A stretch of DNA of 64,000 nucleotides from Sphingomonas oleivorans (GTDB lineage: Bacteria > Pseudomonadota > Alphaproteobacteria > Sphingomonadales > Sphingomonadaceae): positions 1 to 64,000 of the forward strand of contig NZ_NWBU01000018.1 in the NCBI RefSeq assembly GCF_003050615.1. The letters run 5' to 3'. Under the pieces are notes generated by a model. The model worked only from the letters and a program-made list of their open reading frames with translations, had not been told where the DNA came from and did not search any database. The translations under genes were made by a program, and so were the position numbers. Shown here one piece after another: positions 7,210 through 15,291 of the stretch. Positions within the stretch are counted from its first letter, which is position 1, and the number at the start of each line of letters is the position of its first letter.

Positions 7210-7890
7210 TCAGGCGATGGACGCGCGGCCGTCCTGGGTCGGGATGGAGCCGCCCGGCGGCGGGGTCTTGGGCCGGTAGGCGCAAAGATCCGCCTCGAAG
7301 CAGCGCCAGCATTCGGGGCGGCGCGCCTTGCATATATAGCGGCCATGCAGGATTAACCAGTGATGCGCATGGCTGCGGAAGGGCTTGGGCGTCACCTTTT
7401 CGAGCTTTTCCTCGACCTTTACCACATCCTTGCCCGGCGCGAGCCCCGTGCGATTAGCGACGCGGAAGATATGCGTGTCGACGGCGATCGTCTCCTCGCC
7501 GAAGGCGACGTTGAGCACGACATTCGCGGTCTTGCGGCCGACGCCGGGCAGCCTTTCCAGCGCCGCCCGGTCGCGCGGCACTTCGCTGCCATGTTCGGCG
7601 ATCAGCATCTGCGACAGGGCGATGACATTCTTCGCCTTGCTGTTGAACAGGCCGATCGTCTTGATATGCTCCTTCAATCCCTCCTCGCCGAGCGCGACCA
7701 TCGCCTCCGGCGTCTGCACTTCGCGGAAGAGCGCGCGGGTTGCCTTGTTGACGCCGACATCGGTCGCCTGCGCCGAAAGCACGACCGCGACGAGCAGCGT
7801 ATAGGCATTCACATATTCGAGTTCGGTCTCGGGCGCAGGGTTGCGCTCGGCCAGCCGGCGATAGAATTCGAAGATGTCGGCTTTCTTCAT
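7210..7890 (-). CDS. nth: endonuclease III (DNA glycosylase/AP lyase), 226 aa
   Basis: Endonuclease III removes oxidised pyrimidines and nicks the abasic site in base-excision repair. The helix-hairpin-helix LPGVGRKTANVVL carries the catalytic Lys120, and VDTHIFRV carries Asp138. The C-terminal [4Fe-4S] loop has Cys187, Cys194, Cys197 and Cys203. With the start at 7890 these positions equal those in the E. coli enzyme, which supports the start. That ATG overlaps the dapB stop (ATGA), so the two are translationally coupled. A short Pro/Gly tail follows the cluster. Confidence 0.97.
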   Translation of the reverse strand: MKKADIFEFYRRLAERNPAPETELEYVNAYTLLVAVVLSAQATDVGVNKATRALFREVQTPEAMVALGEEGLKEHIKTIGLFNSKAKNVIALSQMLIAEHGSEVPRDRAALERLPGVGRKTANVVLNVAFGEETIAVDTHIFRVANRTGLAPGKDVVKVEEKLEKVTPKPFRSHAHHWLILHGRYICKARRPECWRCFEADLCAYRPKTPPPGGSIPTQDGRASIA

Positions 7891-8618
7891 TTCAGGCCCA
7901 GCACGTCCGCCATGGAATAGCGCCCGGCGGGCTGGCCTGCGAGCCATAGCGCGGCCTTGACCGCGCCCTGGGCGAAGATGGCGCGGCTTTCGGCGCGATG
8001 GCCGAGCTCCAGCCGTTCGCCTTCGCCCGCGAAGACGACCTGATGGTCGCCCGCCACCGATCCGCCGCGCAGCACCGCAAAGCCGATATCGCCTTCGGTG
8101 CGCGGCCCGGTGATGCCGTCGCGGCCGCGATCGGCGACATCCTCGAGCGCCACGCCGCGCCCCTCGGCGGCTGCCGTGCCGAGGAGCAGCGCCGTGCCGG
8201 AGGGTGCGTCCGCCTTGTGGCGATGATGCATCTCGACGATCTCGATATCCCAGTCGGCGCCGAGCCGCGCCGCCGTCTCGCGGACGAGATGGGCGAGGAG
8301 GTTGACGCCGAGCGAGGTATTCGCGGCCTGGAGTATCGGAATGGCGGTGGCGGCCTCGTCGATCATGGCATGATGCTCGGGCGCGAGGCCGGTGGTGCCG
8401 ATCACGATCGGCACGCCCGCCGATCGCGCCGCCGCCAGATGACCGACGAGCGCTTCGGGCGAGGAGAAATCGACCAGCACATCACTCTCGCCGGCGAGCG
8501 CGCCCGCATCGTCCCCGCGGTCGACGCCGCCGGCCAGCTTTGCACCGCTGTCAATGATTGCTTCCGCGATGGCACGGCCCATCCGTCCATCCGCGCCGAA
8601 TATCCCGATCTTCGTCAT
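7887..8618 (-). CDS. dapB: 4-hydroxy-tetrahydrodipicolinate reductase, 243 aa
   Basis: DapB reduces hydroxy-tetrahydrodipicolinate with NAD(P)H in the lysine/diaminopimelate pathway. The N-terminal dinucleotide fold shows IGIFGADGRMGRAI. A conserved substrate region EIVEMHHRHKADAPSGTAL carries the catalytic His and Lys, and the GDHQVVFAG segment lies in the C-terminal half. It is slightly shorter than the 265-270 aa enzymes of enterics, as in other sphingomonads. It is first in a leftward unit with nth and faces away from cobB, with a short shared upstream region. Confidence 0.96.
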   Translation of the reverse strand: MTKIGIFGADGRMGRAIAEAIIDSGAKLAGGVDRGDDAGALAGESDVLVDFSSPEALVGHLAAARSAGVPIVIGTTGLAPEHHAMIDEAATAIPILQAANTSLGVNLLAHLVRETAARLGADWDIEIVEMHHRHKADAPSGTALLLGTAAAEGRGVALEDVADRGRDGITGPRTEGDIGFAVLRGGSVAGDHQVVFAGEGERLELGHRAESRAIFAQGAVKAALWLAGQPAGRYSMADVLGLK

Positions 8619-8650
8619 ATATGCTTGCCGTCCCTTCGTCGCGCTGCTTC

Positions 8651-9391
8651 ATGGGCGAGGTGAAGGACATCCGCAACATCGTCGTGCTGACCGGCGCGGG
8701 CATTTCCGCCGAAAGCGGGCTCGCCACCTTTCGCGGACCGGACGGGCTATGGGAGGGGCATCGCGTCGAGGATGTCTGCACGCCGGAAGCGTTCGAGCGC
8801 GATGCGGCGTTGGTGCAGCGTTTCTATGATGCGCGGCGCGCGGCGCTGGCGACGGCGGAGCCCAATGCGGCGCATCGCGCGCTGGCGAAGCTCGATGCGG
8901 CCTGGCCGGGCGAATTGCTGATCGTCACCCAGAATGTCGACGACCTGCATGAGCGGGCGGGTGCCAGGCGGCTGCTCCATATGCATGGCGAGCTCAAATC
9001 CGCCTGGTGCACCGGCTGCGGCGCGCGGCGGCGGTGGGAGAGGGCGCTGGGCGACTGGCCGGCATGCCCGGCCTGCGGGCAGCCGGGGCTGCTCCGGCCC
9101 GACATCGTCTGGTTCGGCGAGATGCCCTATGGGATGGAGCGGATCGAGGAGGCGGTGGCGGAGGCGGATCTGTTCGTCTCGATCGGCACGTCCGGCGCGG
9201 TCTATCCGGCGGCGGGTTTCGTGCAGAGCGCGCGCCATTATGGCGCGGAGACGCTGGAGCTCAATCTCGATCCTTCGGCGGGCAGCATCTTCTTCGACGA
9301 GACGCGGCTGGGGCCGGCATCGAAGCTGGTGCCGGACTGGGTGGAGGAGCTGCTCGCTCAATCCACCCAGTCGAGGCCGATCTCGCGATAG
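8651..9391 (+). CDS. cobB: NAD-dependent protein deacylase (sirtuin), CobB type, 246 aa
   Basis: Sirtuins remove acyl groups from lysines using NAD. The protein shows VVLTGAGISAESGLATFRG (NAD binding), TQNVDDLHERAG, catalytic His in MHGELKSAWC and a zinc site formed by CTGC and CPAC. IVWFGEMP and SIGTSGAVYPA follow. ATG 8651 is chosen because conservation starts at once after it; an ATG at 8621 is possible. Neither has a clear ribosome binding site, so the mRNA may be nearly leaderless. The end overlaps the convergent era gene by 34 bp. Confidence 0.93.
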   Translation: MGEVKDIRNIVVLTGAGISAESGLATFRGPDGLWEGHRVEDVCTPEAFERDAALVQRFYDARRAALATAEPNAAHRALAKLDAAWPGELLIVTQNVDDLHERAGARRLLHMHGELKSAWCTGCGARRRWERALGDWPACPACGQPGLLRPDIVWFGEMPYGMERIEEAVAEADLFVSIGTSGAVYPAAGFVQSARHYGAETLELNLDPSAGSIFFDETRLGPASKLVPDWVEELLAQSTQSRPISR

Positions 9392-10251
9392 AGGCCGCGA
9401 TCCTCCTCCCAGTCGGGCTTGACCTTGACGTGAAGGAAGAGGTGGACCTTGCGGCCGAGCAGCTCGGCCAGTTCCTCGCGCGCCTTCGAGCCGATCTCCT
9501 TGAGGCGGGCGCCGCGCTTGCCGAGGACGATGGCCTTCTGCGTATCGCGGGCGACGAGGATCTGCTGGTGGATGGCGACCGATCCGTCGCGCCGCTCCTC
9601 ATATTTTTCCGTCTCGACCGCGGAGGCATAGGGGAGCTCGGCGTGGAGCTGGAGATAGAGCTGCTCGCGGGTCACTTCGGCGGCGAGCATGCGATCGGTA
9701 GCGTCGGAGACCTGATCCTCGGGGAAGTGCCAGGGGCCTTCGGGCATGCGCTGGGCGAGCGCCTGCTTGAGATCGGCGAGGCCGTCGCCGGTGGCGGCGG
9801 AAATCATGAAGATGGCTTCGGGGCTGAGCAGCGCGTTAAGCCGTGTGGCGAGTTCCAGCAGCTTTTCCTTGGGCGTGACATCGACCTTGTTGAGGACGAC
9901 GATCTTGCCTTCTTTACGGGCAGTCAGCGTCTCGACCAGAGCCTCCACACGGCCGGTGAGACCCGTCTTGGCATCGATCACCAGTGCGATCAGATCGGCG
10001 TCCGTCGTGCCGCCCCAGGCGGCGGCGACCATGGCGCGGTCGAGACGGCGCTTCGCCTCGAATATGCCGGGCGTATCGACGAGCAGGATCTGGCTTTCGC
10101 CTTCGAGCGCGATGCCCATCAGGCGGACGCGGGTCGTCTGCGCCTTGGGGCTGACGATCGCGACCTTCTGGCCGACGAGCGCGTTGACGAGGGTGGACTT
10201 GCCCGCATTGGGCGCGCCGACGATCGCCACGAGGCCACAGCGTTCGGTCAT
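9358..10251 (-). CDS. era: GTPase Era, 297 aa
   Basis: Era is an essential GTPase that binds 16S rRNA and helps mature the 30S subunit. G1 is GAPNAGKST, G3 DTPG and G4 NKVD. The C-terminal KH domain contains GKRGARLKEIGSKAREELAELLG. Its ATG at 10251 overlaps the rnc stop (ATGA), so Era is made together with RNase III, the usual rnc-era pairing in bacteria. The 3' end runs 34 bp into cobB on the other strand, so the two convergent transcripts overlap. Confidence 0.97.
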   Translation of the reverse strand: MTERCGLVAIVGAPNAGKSTLVNALVGQKVAIVSPKAQTTRVRLMGIALEGESQILLVDTPGIFEAKRRLDRAMVAAAWGGTTDADLIALVIDAKTGLTGRVEALVETLTARKEGKIVVLNKVDVTPKEKLLELATRLNALLSPEAIFMISAATGDGLADLKQALAQRMPEGPWHFPEDQVSDATDRMLAAEVTREQLYLQLHAELPYASAVETEKYEERRDGSVAIHQQILVARDTQKAIVLGKRGARLKEIGSKAREELAELLGRKVHLFLHVKVKPDWEEDRGLYREIGLDWVD

Positions 10252-10919
10252 TTGATCTTCTCCAGAAGCGCCTGGGCGGCGGCGGTTTCGGCTTCCTGCT
10301 TCGATGCGCCCTCCGCCTGCGCCTCGGCCCGGCCGGGGATCGAGACGGTGACGGTGAAGCGCGGCGCATGGTGGGGCCCGGCCCGGCCGATGAGCGTATA
10401 GACGGGCGGGCGCGCCTGATGCGCGGCGGCCCATTCCTGCAGCGCGGATTTGGGATGCTTGGGCGCGTTCGCCTGGCGGGTGACGAGATCGGCCCAGGCA
10501 CGATGGACGAAGGCCTCGGCCGCGGGCAGCCCGCCTTCGAGGAATAGCGCGCCGATCAGCGCCTCGACCGCGTCGCCGACGACATTGCCCGAATGGACCG
10601 CGCCATCGTCGCGCGCCTGCTTGCCGAGGCGGAGCTGCTGCGGCACGCCGATCTGGCGGCCGACCTCGGCGCAGCTTTCGCGGCTGACAATCGCATTGTA
10701 GCGGCGCGACAGCTTGCCCTCGGGCTCGTCCGGAAAGAGGCGGTAGAGCCAGGCGGCCGCGATCACGCCCAGCACGCGATCGCCGAGAAATTCGAGCCGT
10801 TCATAATCGGCCGCGCCATGGCTGGCATGGGTGAGCGCGCGCGAGAAGAGCGCAGGATCGGCAGGACTATGGCCGAGCGCGGTCGCGACCCATGAGGCGA
10901 GGGAATTGGGAGATGTCAT
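10248..10919 (-). CDS. rnc: ribonuclease III, 223 aa
   Basis: RNase III cuts double-stranded RNA in rRNA and mRNA processing. The signature ERLEFLGDRVLG carries the acidic metal-binding residues, with the later NVVGDAVEALIGALFLE completing the active site. A C-terminal double-stranded RNA binding domain ends in EGASKQEAETAAAQALLEKI. It is followed at once by era with a 4-bp overlap; lepB lies upstream on the same strand across a 282-bp gap filled with repeats. Confidence 0.97.
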   Translation of the reverse strand: MTSPNSLASWVATALGHSPADPALFSRALTHASHGAADYERLEFLGDRVLGVIAAAWLYRLFPDEPEGKLSRRYNAIVSRESCAEVGRQIGVPQQLRLGKQARDDGAVHSGNVVGDAVEALIGALFLEGGLPAAEAFVHRAWADLVTRQANAPKHPKSALQEWAAAHQARPPVYTLIGRAGPHHAPRFTVTVSIPGRAEAQAEGASKQEAETAAAQALLEKIK

Positions 10920-11037
10920 CGGCCAGCCCCTAGCGCGTCGGCCGGAAAACGTGAACCATGTCGTTCCGGCTTTTGTTGGGGAACGGTGTCTGCATTGCGG
11001 GACCCCTGTATAGGTTCATCTATATAGGTTCATCGTC

Positions 11038-11144
11038 ATCCTGAACTTGTTTCAGGGGCCAGCCCGAAGCCCCTATGACGGTGCGGATGATGCGTGGATG
11101 CCGAGACAGGTTCGGCATGACGGAAGGGGTTGTGCAAAGGTCCC
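11038..11144. repeat. dispersed palindromic repeat, copy 1
   Basis: About 105 bp lying in the lepB-rnc gap. It holds CCTGAACTTGTTTCAGG near the left and GGATGCCGAGACAGG / GTTCGGCATGACGG near the right, which are inverted relative to each other. Copy 2 is at 20046-20153 with the same order and length. This is a genome-dispersed, non-coding REP-like element. Confidence 0.7.
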
Positions 11145-11151
11145 GCATCGC

Positions 11152-11193
11152 ATCGCCGCGCTCGGGCTGAGTGCGGTCGAGCGGAAAACGCTC
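11152..11193 (-). repeat. dispersed 40-bp repeat, copy 1
   Basis: In reverse it reads AGCGTTTTCCGCTCGACCGC and then CTCAGCCCGAGCGCGG, closely matching 57321-57360 in forward orientation. It includes a small internal hairpin and ends 8 bp before the lepB stop. Confidence 0.6.
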
Positions 11194-11201
11194 CGGGAGG
11201 A

Positions 11202-12038
11202 TCAGAAACGCTCTCCGATCCGGTCCCAGCGCGTGGCGCGGAGCCAGCTCATCGGATCGAGCAGGCGGGCCGAGCCGTCGGTGGAGAAGATGGTGACGCT
11301 TGCCCGGCCGACCAGATTTTCGACCGGCACGAAACCGATGCCGCCGCTTTCCTCGGCGGGGAAACGGCTGTCGGCCGAACGATCGCGATTGTCGCCCATC
11401 AGGAAAAGATGGCCCGGCGGCACGACGAACTCGCGCGTGTCGTCCACCGCCACATCCGCCAGATCGAGCACATCATAGCTGCGGCTGCCCGGCAATGTCT
11501 CGCGATAGCGCGGATAGCGGCAGGCGAGGCTGCCGTCGGGCTGGCGCTCCGCCTCCATCGCGGCGCCGGGGAGAGGATCGCAGGGGCTGTTGGGGCTGAC
11601 GGGGACGAGCAGATCGGCGACGCGCAGCCTGGGCACGCGCTCGCCATTCAGCACCAGCCGCCCGCCCGCCATGCGCACGCTGTCCCCCGGAAGGCCGATC
11701 ACCCGTTTGATATAATCCTCCCGCGCGGCAGGCGGCGCCTTGAACACCACCACGTCGCCGCGTTCGGGCAGCCTGCCGAAGATGCGGCCATGGAAGGGCA
11801 GGACGCCATGGACGAGGCTGTAGCGCGAATAGCCATAGGGCCATTTGGCGACGAACAGATAATCGCCGACCAGCAGCCGGGGCAGCATCGATTCCGACGG
11901 GATGACGAAAGTGGCGATGACGAAGCTGCGCAGCATGAAGGCGAGGATCGCGAGCCCGACGAGGAAACGCAGCGTCGCCCAGGGCCCTTCGCTGGCGGCG
12001 GAGCGGCGGCGGGCCGGGCGGGAGCGGGGCTGGGCCAT
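11202..12038 (-). CDS. lepB: signal peptidase I, 278 aa
   Basis: Leader peptidase cleaves signal peptides of exported proteins at the inner membrane. After a basic N-terminus there is one membrane segment (LRFLVGLAILAFMLRSFVIATFVI). The catalytic Ser lies in IPSESMLP, the Lys in DYIKRVIGLPGD, and the conserved HLFLMGDNRDRSADSR follows. It precedes rnc-era on the same strand, the common lepB-rnc-era order, but across a repeat-filled gap. The pgi gene starts 202 bp away in the opposite direction. Confidence 0.96.
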   Translation of the reverse strand: MAQPRSRPARRRSAASEGPWATLRFLVGLAILAFMLRSFVIATFVIPSESMLPRLLVGDYLFVAKWPYGYSRYSLVHGVLPFHGRIFGRLPERGDVVVFKAPPAAREDYIKRVIGLPGDSVRMAGGRLVLNGERVPRLRVADLLVPVSPNSPCDPLPGAAMEAERQPDGSLACRYPRYRETLPGSRSYDVLDLADVAVDDTREFVVPPGHLFLMGDNRDRSADSRFPAEESGGIGFVPVENLVGRASVTIFSTDGSARLLDPMSWLRATRWDRIGERF

Positions 12039-12240
12039 TTGCGGGATGGTCCCTGCTGTGGGGCGGCGGAGTCAAGGGGAGGTGGTTGGGCCCTCAATCG
12101 TCGCCCCTGCGGAGGTGGAAGGGAGGGCGGAGGTGGAAGGGGAGGAGGTGCTGCTCCGGCAGGGGAAATTTAGCTTCTGGTGGCCTTGTGCCGGGCGGCC
12201 TAAAAGTCGGGCCGAGGATCAATTAGGGGAGATTCGGTTC

Positions 12241-13743
12241 ATGGGCGACAGCGCAGCGGCTTGGGCGAAGATCAGGGCGGTGGCGGCGACGCCGCTTGTC
12301 ACGTTGTTCGACCAGGAACCGGATCGGCTGTCCCGGCTCGCTTTCGACGAGGCCGGCATCCGCTTCGACTATTCGAAGACGCATCTCTCCGCCGAGTTGA
12401 TCGACGCCTATGTGGCGCTGGCCGAGGCGCAGGATTTTGCGGGCAAGCGCGAGGCGCTGTTTGCCGGCAAGCTCGTCAACAATACGGAAGGCCGCGCCGC
12501 CGAGCATCCGGCCGAGCGTGGGCAGGGAGCGCCGGAAAGCGTCGCCCGGGCCAAGGGCTTCCACGCCCGGATGCGCGCGCTGATCGACGCGATCGAGGCG
12601 GAGGCGCTGGGGCCGATCCGCCATGTGCTGCATATCGGCATCGGCGGATCCGCGCTGGGGCCGGACCTGCTGATGGACGCGCTGGGCCGCGATGTGGACC
12701 GTTATGAGGTGGCGATCGTCTCCAATGTCGATGGCGAGGCGCTGGAGCAGGTGTTCCTGCGCTTCGATCCGGCGGCGACGCTGCTGGTGATCGCGTCCAA
12801 GACCTTCACCACCACCGAGACGATGCTGAACGCGCGCAGCGCGATCGCCTGGATGACCGAAAATGGCGTCGAGGATCCCTATGCGCAGGTGGTAGCGCTG
12901 ACCGCCGCACCCGAAAAGGCGATCGAATGGGGCGTGGACGAGACGCGTGTCCTTCCCTTCGCGGAATCGGTCGGCGGGCGCTATTCGCTCTGGTCGTCGA
13001 TCGGCTTTCCGGCGGCGCTGGGCTTAGGCTGGGAAGCGTTCGAGACGATGCTGGAGGGCGCGGCCGCGATGGACCGCCATTTCCGGCTGACCGAGCCGGC
13101 CAGGAATCTGCCGCTGCTCGGCGCCTTCGTCGATCTTCATTATGCGGTGGTGAAGGGCGCGGAGACGCGCGCCGTCTTCGCCTATGACGAGCGGCTGCGG
13201 CTGCTGCCCTTCTATCTCCAGCAGCTCGAGATGGAATCGAACGGCAAACGCGTGACGGCGGATGGCCAGCCGCTCGAAATCCCGTCCGCGCCGATCACCT
13301 GGGGCGGGGTGGGCACCGATGCGCAGCATGCCGTGTTCCAGCTGCTCCACCAGGGCACGCATCTCGTGCCGGTGGAGTTCATCGCGGCCGTCGAGGCGGG
13401 CGACACGCTGGACGAGGCGCATCATCGCGCGCTCCTCATCAACTGCTTCGCGCAGGGCGCGGCGCTGATGGCGGGCAAGGCCAATGAGGATCCGGCGCGC
13501 GCCTATCCGGGCGACCGGCCTTCGACCACCATCCTGCTCGATCGCGTCGATCCGGCGCGGCTGGGCGCGCTCATCGCTTATTATGAGCATCGCACCTTCG
13601 CCAATGCGGCGCTGCTCGGCATCAATCCGTTCGACCAGTTCGGCGTGGAGCTGGGCAAGGCGATCGCCAGGTCGATCGAAAGCGAGGGGACGGGCGGCTT
13701 CGATCCTTCCACTCAGGTGCTGATCGAACGCGCATTCGGCTGA
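12241..13743 (+). CDS. pgi: glucose-6-phosphate isomerase, 500 aa
   Basis: Pgi interconverts glucose-6-phosphate and fructose-6-phosphate. The sugar-phosphate site appears as IGIGGSALGP and SKTFTTTET. The two family signatures are GGRYSLWSSIGFPAAL and GINPFDQFGVELGK, and catalytic-loop residues fall in MESNGKRV. ATG 12241 is preceded by AGGGGAGA; the open frame extends far upstream but lacks conservation there. At 500 aa it is in the shorter bacterial class (E. coli 549). A clear terminator follows. Confidence 0.96.
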   Translation: MGDSAAAWAKIRAVAATPLVTLFDQEPDRLSRLAFDEAGIRFDYSKTHLSAELIDAYVALAEAQDFAGKREALFAGKLVNNTEGRAAEHPAERGQGAPESVARAKGFHARMRALIDAIEAEALGPIRHVLHIGIGGSALGPDLLMDALGRDVDRYEVAIVSNVDGEALEQVFLRFDPAATLLVIASKTFTTTETMLNARSAIAWMTENGVEDPYAQVVALTAAPEKAIEWGVDETRVLPFAESVGGRYSLWSSIGFPAALGLGWEAFETMLEGAAAMDRHFRLTEPARNLPLLGAFVDLHYAVVKGAETRAVFAYDERLRLLPFYLQQLEMESNGKRVTADGQPLEIPSAPITWGGVGTDAQHAVFQLLHQGTHLVPVEFIAAVEAGDTLDEAHHRALLINCFAQGAALMAGKANEDPARAYPGDRPSTTILLDRVDPARLGALIAYYEHRTFANAALLGINPFDQFGVELGKAIARSIESEGTGGFDPSTQVLIERAFG

Positions 13744-13817
13744 CGCGCGTTCGACGGAATCGATCGGGCTGATCGGCAGAAGCCGTTGGTTTCCTTATCC
13801 GGCCGATCCTAGATAAG

Positions 13818-13860
13818 AGCCGTCATGCCGGATCCGCCCCGGCATGACGGCTGATTTTTT
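13818..13860 (+). terminator. Rho-independent terminator after pgi
   Basis: Stem AGCCGTCATGCCGG pairs with CCGGCATGACGGCT across a short loop, followed by GATTTTTT. The stem arms (GTCATGCC/GGCATGAC) resemble the REP-like palindromes elsewhere in the window. Confidence 0.8.
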
Positions 13861-13878
13861 GCGGAACGGAGTGCCCGA

Positions 13879-15225
13879 ATGCCGAGCTACGACTACGATC
13901 TTTTCGTCATCGGCGCGGGATCGGGGGGCGTGCGCGCATCGCGCGTCGCCGCCGCGCATGGCGCGAAAGTGGCCGTGGCCGAAGAACATAGGGTGGGCGG
14001 CACCTGCGTCATCCGCGGCTGCGTGCCAAAGAAGCTGCTCGTCTATGGCGCGCATTTCGCCGAGGATCTGCAGGATGCGAAGCGCTTCGGCTGGCAGGTG
14101 CCGGATTGCCTGTTCGACTGGCCGGCGCTGCGCGACAATGTGCTGAGCGAGGTCGAGCGGCTGGAGGGGATCTACAACTCCACGCTCGTGAACAACAAAG
14201 TGGAGCTGATCCCCGAGCGCGCGACCGTGACGGGGCCGCATGAGGTGAAGCTCGCCGGCGGCCGCACCGTGACGGCGGGTATCATCCTGATCGCGACCGG
14301 CGCCTGGCCCGACGTGCCCGATTGCCCGGGCAGCGAGCATGGCATCACCTCAAACGAGGTGTTCCATCTGGAGGCGTTGCCGAAGCGCATCGTGATCGCA
14401 GGCGCGGGCTATATCGCCAATGAGTTTGCCGGCATCTTCCACCAGTTCGGCAGCCATGTGACGCTGGTCAACCGCACCGACGTGATCCTGCGCGGCTATG
14501 ACGAGCAGATCCGGGACAGGCTGCTCCAGATCTCGACCGTGAAGGGCATCGACTTCAAATTCCATGCCGCGTTCGAGAAAGTAGAGAAATTGGAGGACGG
14601 ATCGCTGATGGTGCATGTCACCAACCATGATCCGATCCCGGCGGACCTCCTGCTCTTCGCCACCGGGCGGCGACCCAACACGGCGGGCCTCGGGTTGGAG
14701 AATGCCGGCGTCGCACTCGACGACAAGGGCGCGGTGGTGGTCGATGCGGACAATAAGTCGACCTGCGACAGCATCTATGCGGTGGGCGACGTGACCAACC
14801 GGGTGCAGCTCACCCCCGTCGCGATCCGCGAGGGCCATGCCTTTGCCGATACGCTGTTCGGCAACAAGCCGCGCCGGGTGGATTATGACTGCATCCCGTC
14901 CGCCGTGTTCAGCCATCCGCCGCTCGCGGGCGTGGGCATGACCGAATCGCAGGCGCGGGAAAAATATGGGTCGTGCAAGGTCTATACCTCCGACTTCCGC
15001 GCGATGAAGAATGTGCTGGCGGACCGGCATGAGCGCGCGCTCTACAAGCTGGTGGTGCATTCCGAGACGGAGGTGGTGCTGGGCATCCACATGATCGGGC
15101 CGGATGCGCCGGAGATCCTCCAGGCCGCCGCGGTCGCGGTGAAGGCAGGGCTCACCAAGCAGGCGTTCGACGACACGGTGGCGCTGCATCCGTCCATGGC
15201 CGAAGAGCTGGTGCTGATGCGCTGA
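13879..15225 (+). CDS. gor: glutathione-disulfide reductase, 448 aa
   Basis: This flavoenzyme reduces glutathione disulfide with NADPH. An FAD fold starts FVIGAGSGGVRASR. The redox disulfide is Cys43-Cys48 in GGTCVIRGCVPKK, a pattern specific to glutathione reductases rather than lipoamide dehydrogenases. A second nucleotide fold GAGYIANEFAGIF follows, then YAVGDVTNRVQLTPVAI. The catalytic His437-Glu442 pair is in LHPSMAEE. It starts just after the pgi terminator, so it has its own promoter. gshB at 20.7-21.7 kb makes its substrate. Confidence 0.94.
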   Translation: MPSYDYDLFVIGAGSGGVRASRVAAAHGAKVAVAEEHRVGGTCVIRGCVPKKLLVYGAHFAEDLQDAKRFGWQVPDCLFDWPALRDNVLSEVERLEGIYNSTLVNNKVELIPERATVTGPHEVKLAGGRTVTAGIILIATGAWPDVPDCPGSEHGITSNEVFHLEALPKRIVIAGAGYIANEFAGIFHQFGSHVTLVNRTDVILRGYDEQIRDRLLQISTVKGIDFKFHAAFEKVEKLEDGSLMVHVTNHDPIPADLLLFATGRRPNTAGLGLENAGVALDDKGAVVVDADNKSTCDSIYAVGDVTNRVQLTPVAIREGHAFADTLFGNKPRRVDYDCIPSAVFSHPPLAGVGMTESQAREKYGSCKVYTSDFRAMKNVLADRHERALYKLVVHSETEVVLGIHMIGPDAPEILQAAAVAVKAGLTKQAFDDTVALHPSMAEELVLMR

Positions 15226-15291
15226 GGCGCACGGGCCGACCGCAAAAGGCACCATCTTGCCATTCGCGTCGCTCAGGCAGAAGTAGCGCCG

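Noticed and set aside
13818-13860. REP element rather than terminator after pgi
   Set aside because: The stem resembles the REP-like palindromes, but the following T-run and its position after pgi favour a terminator function.
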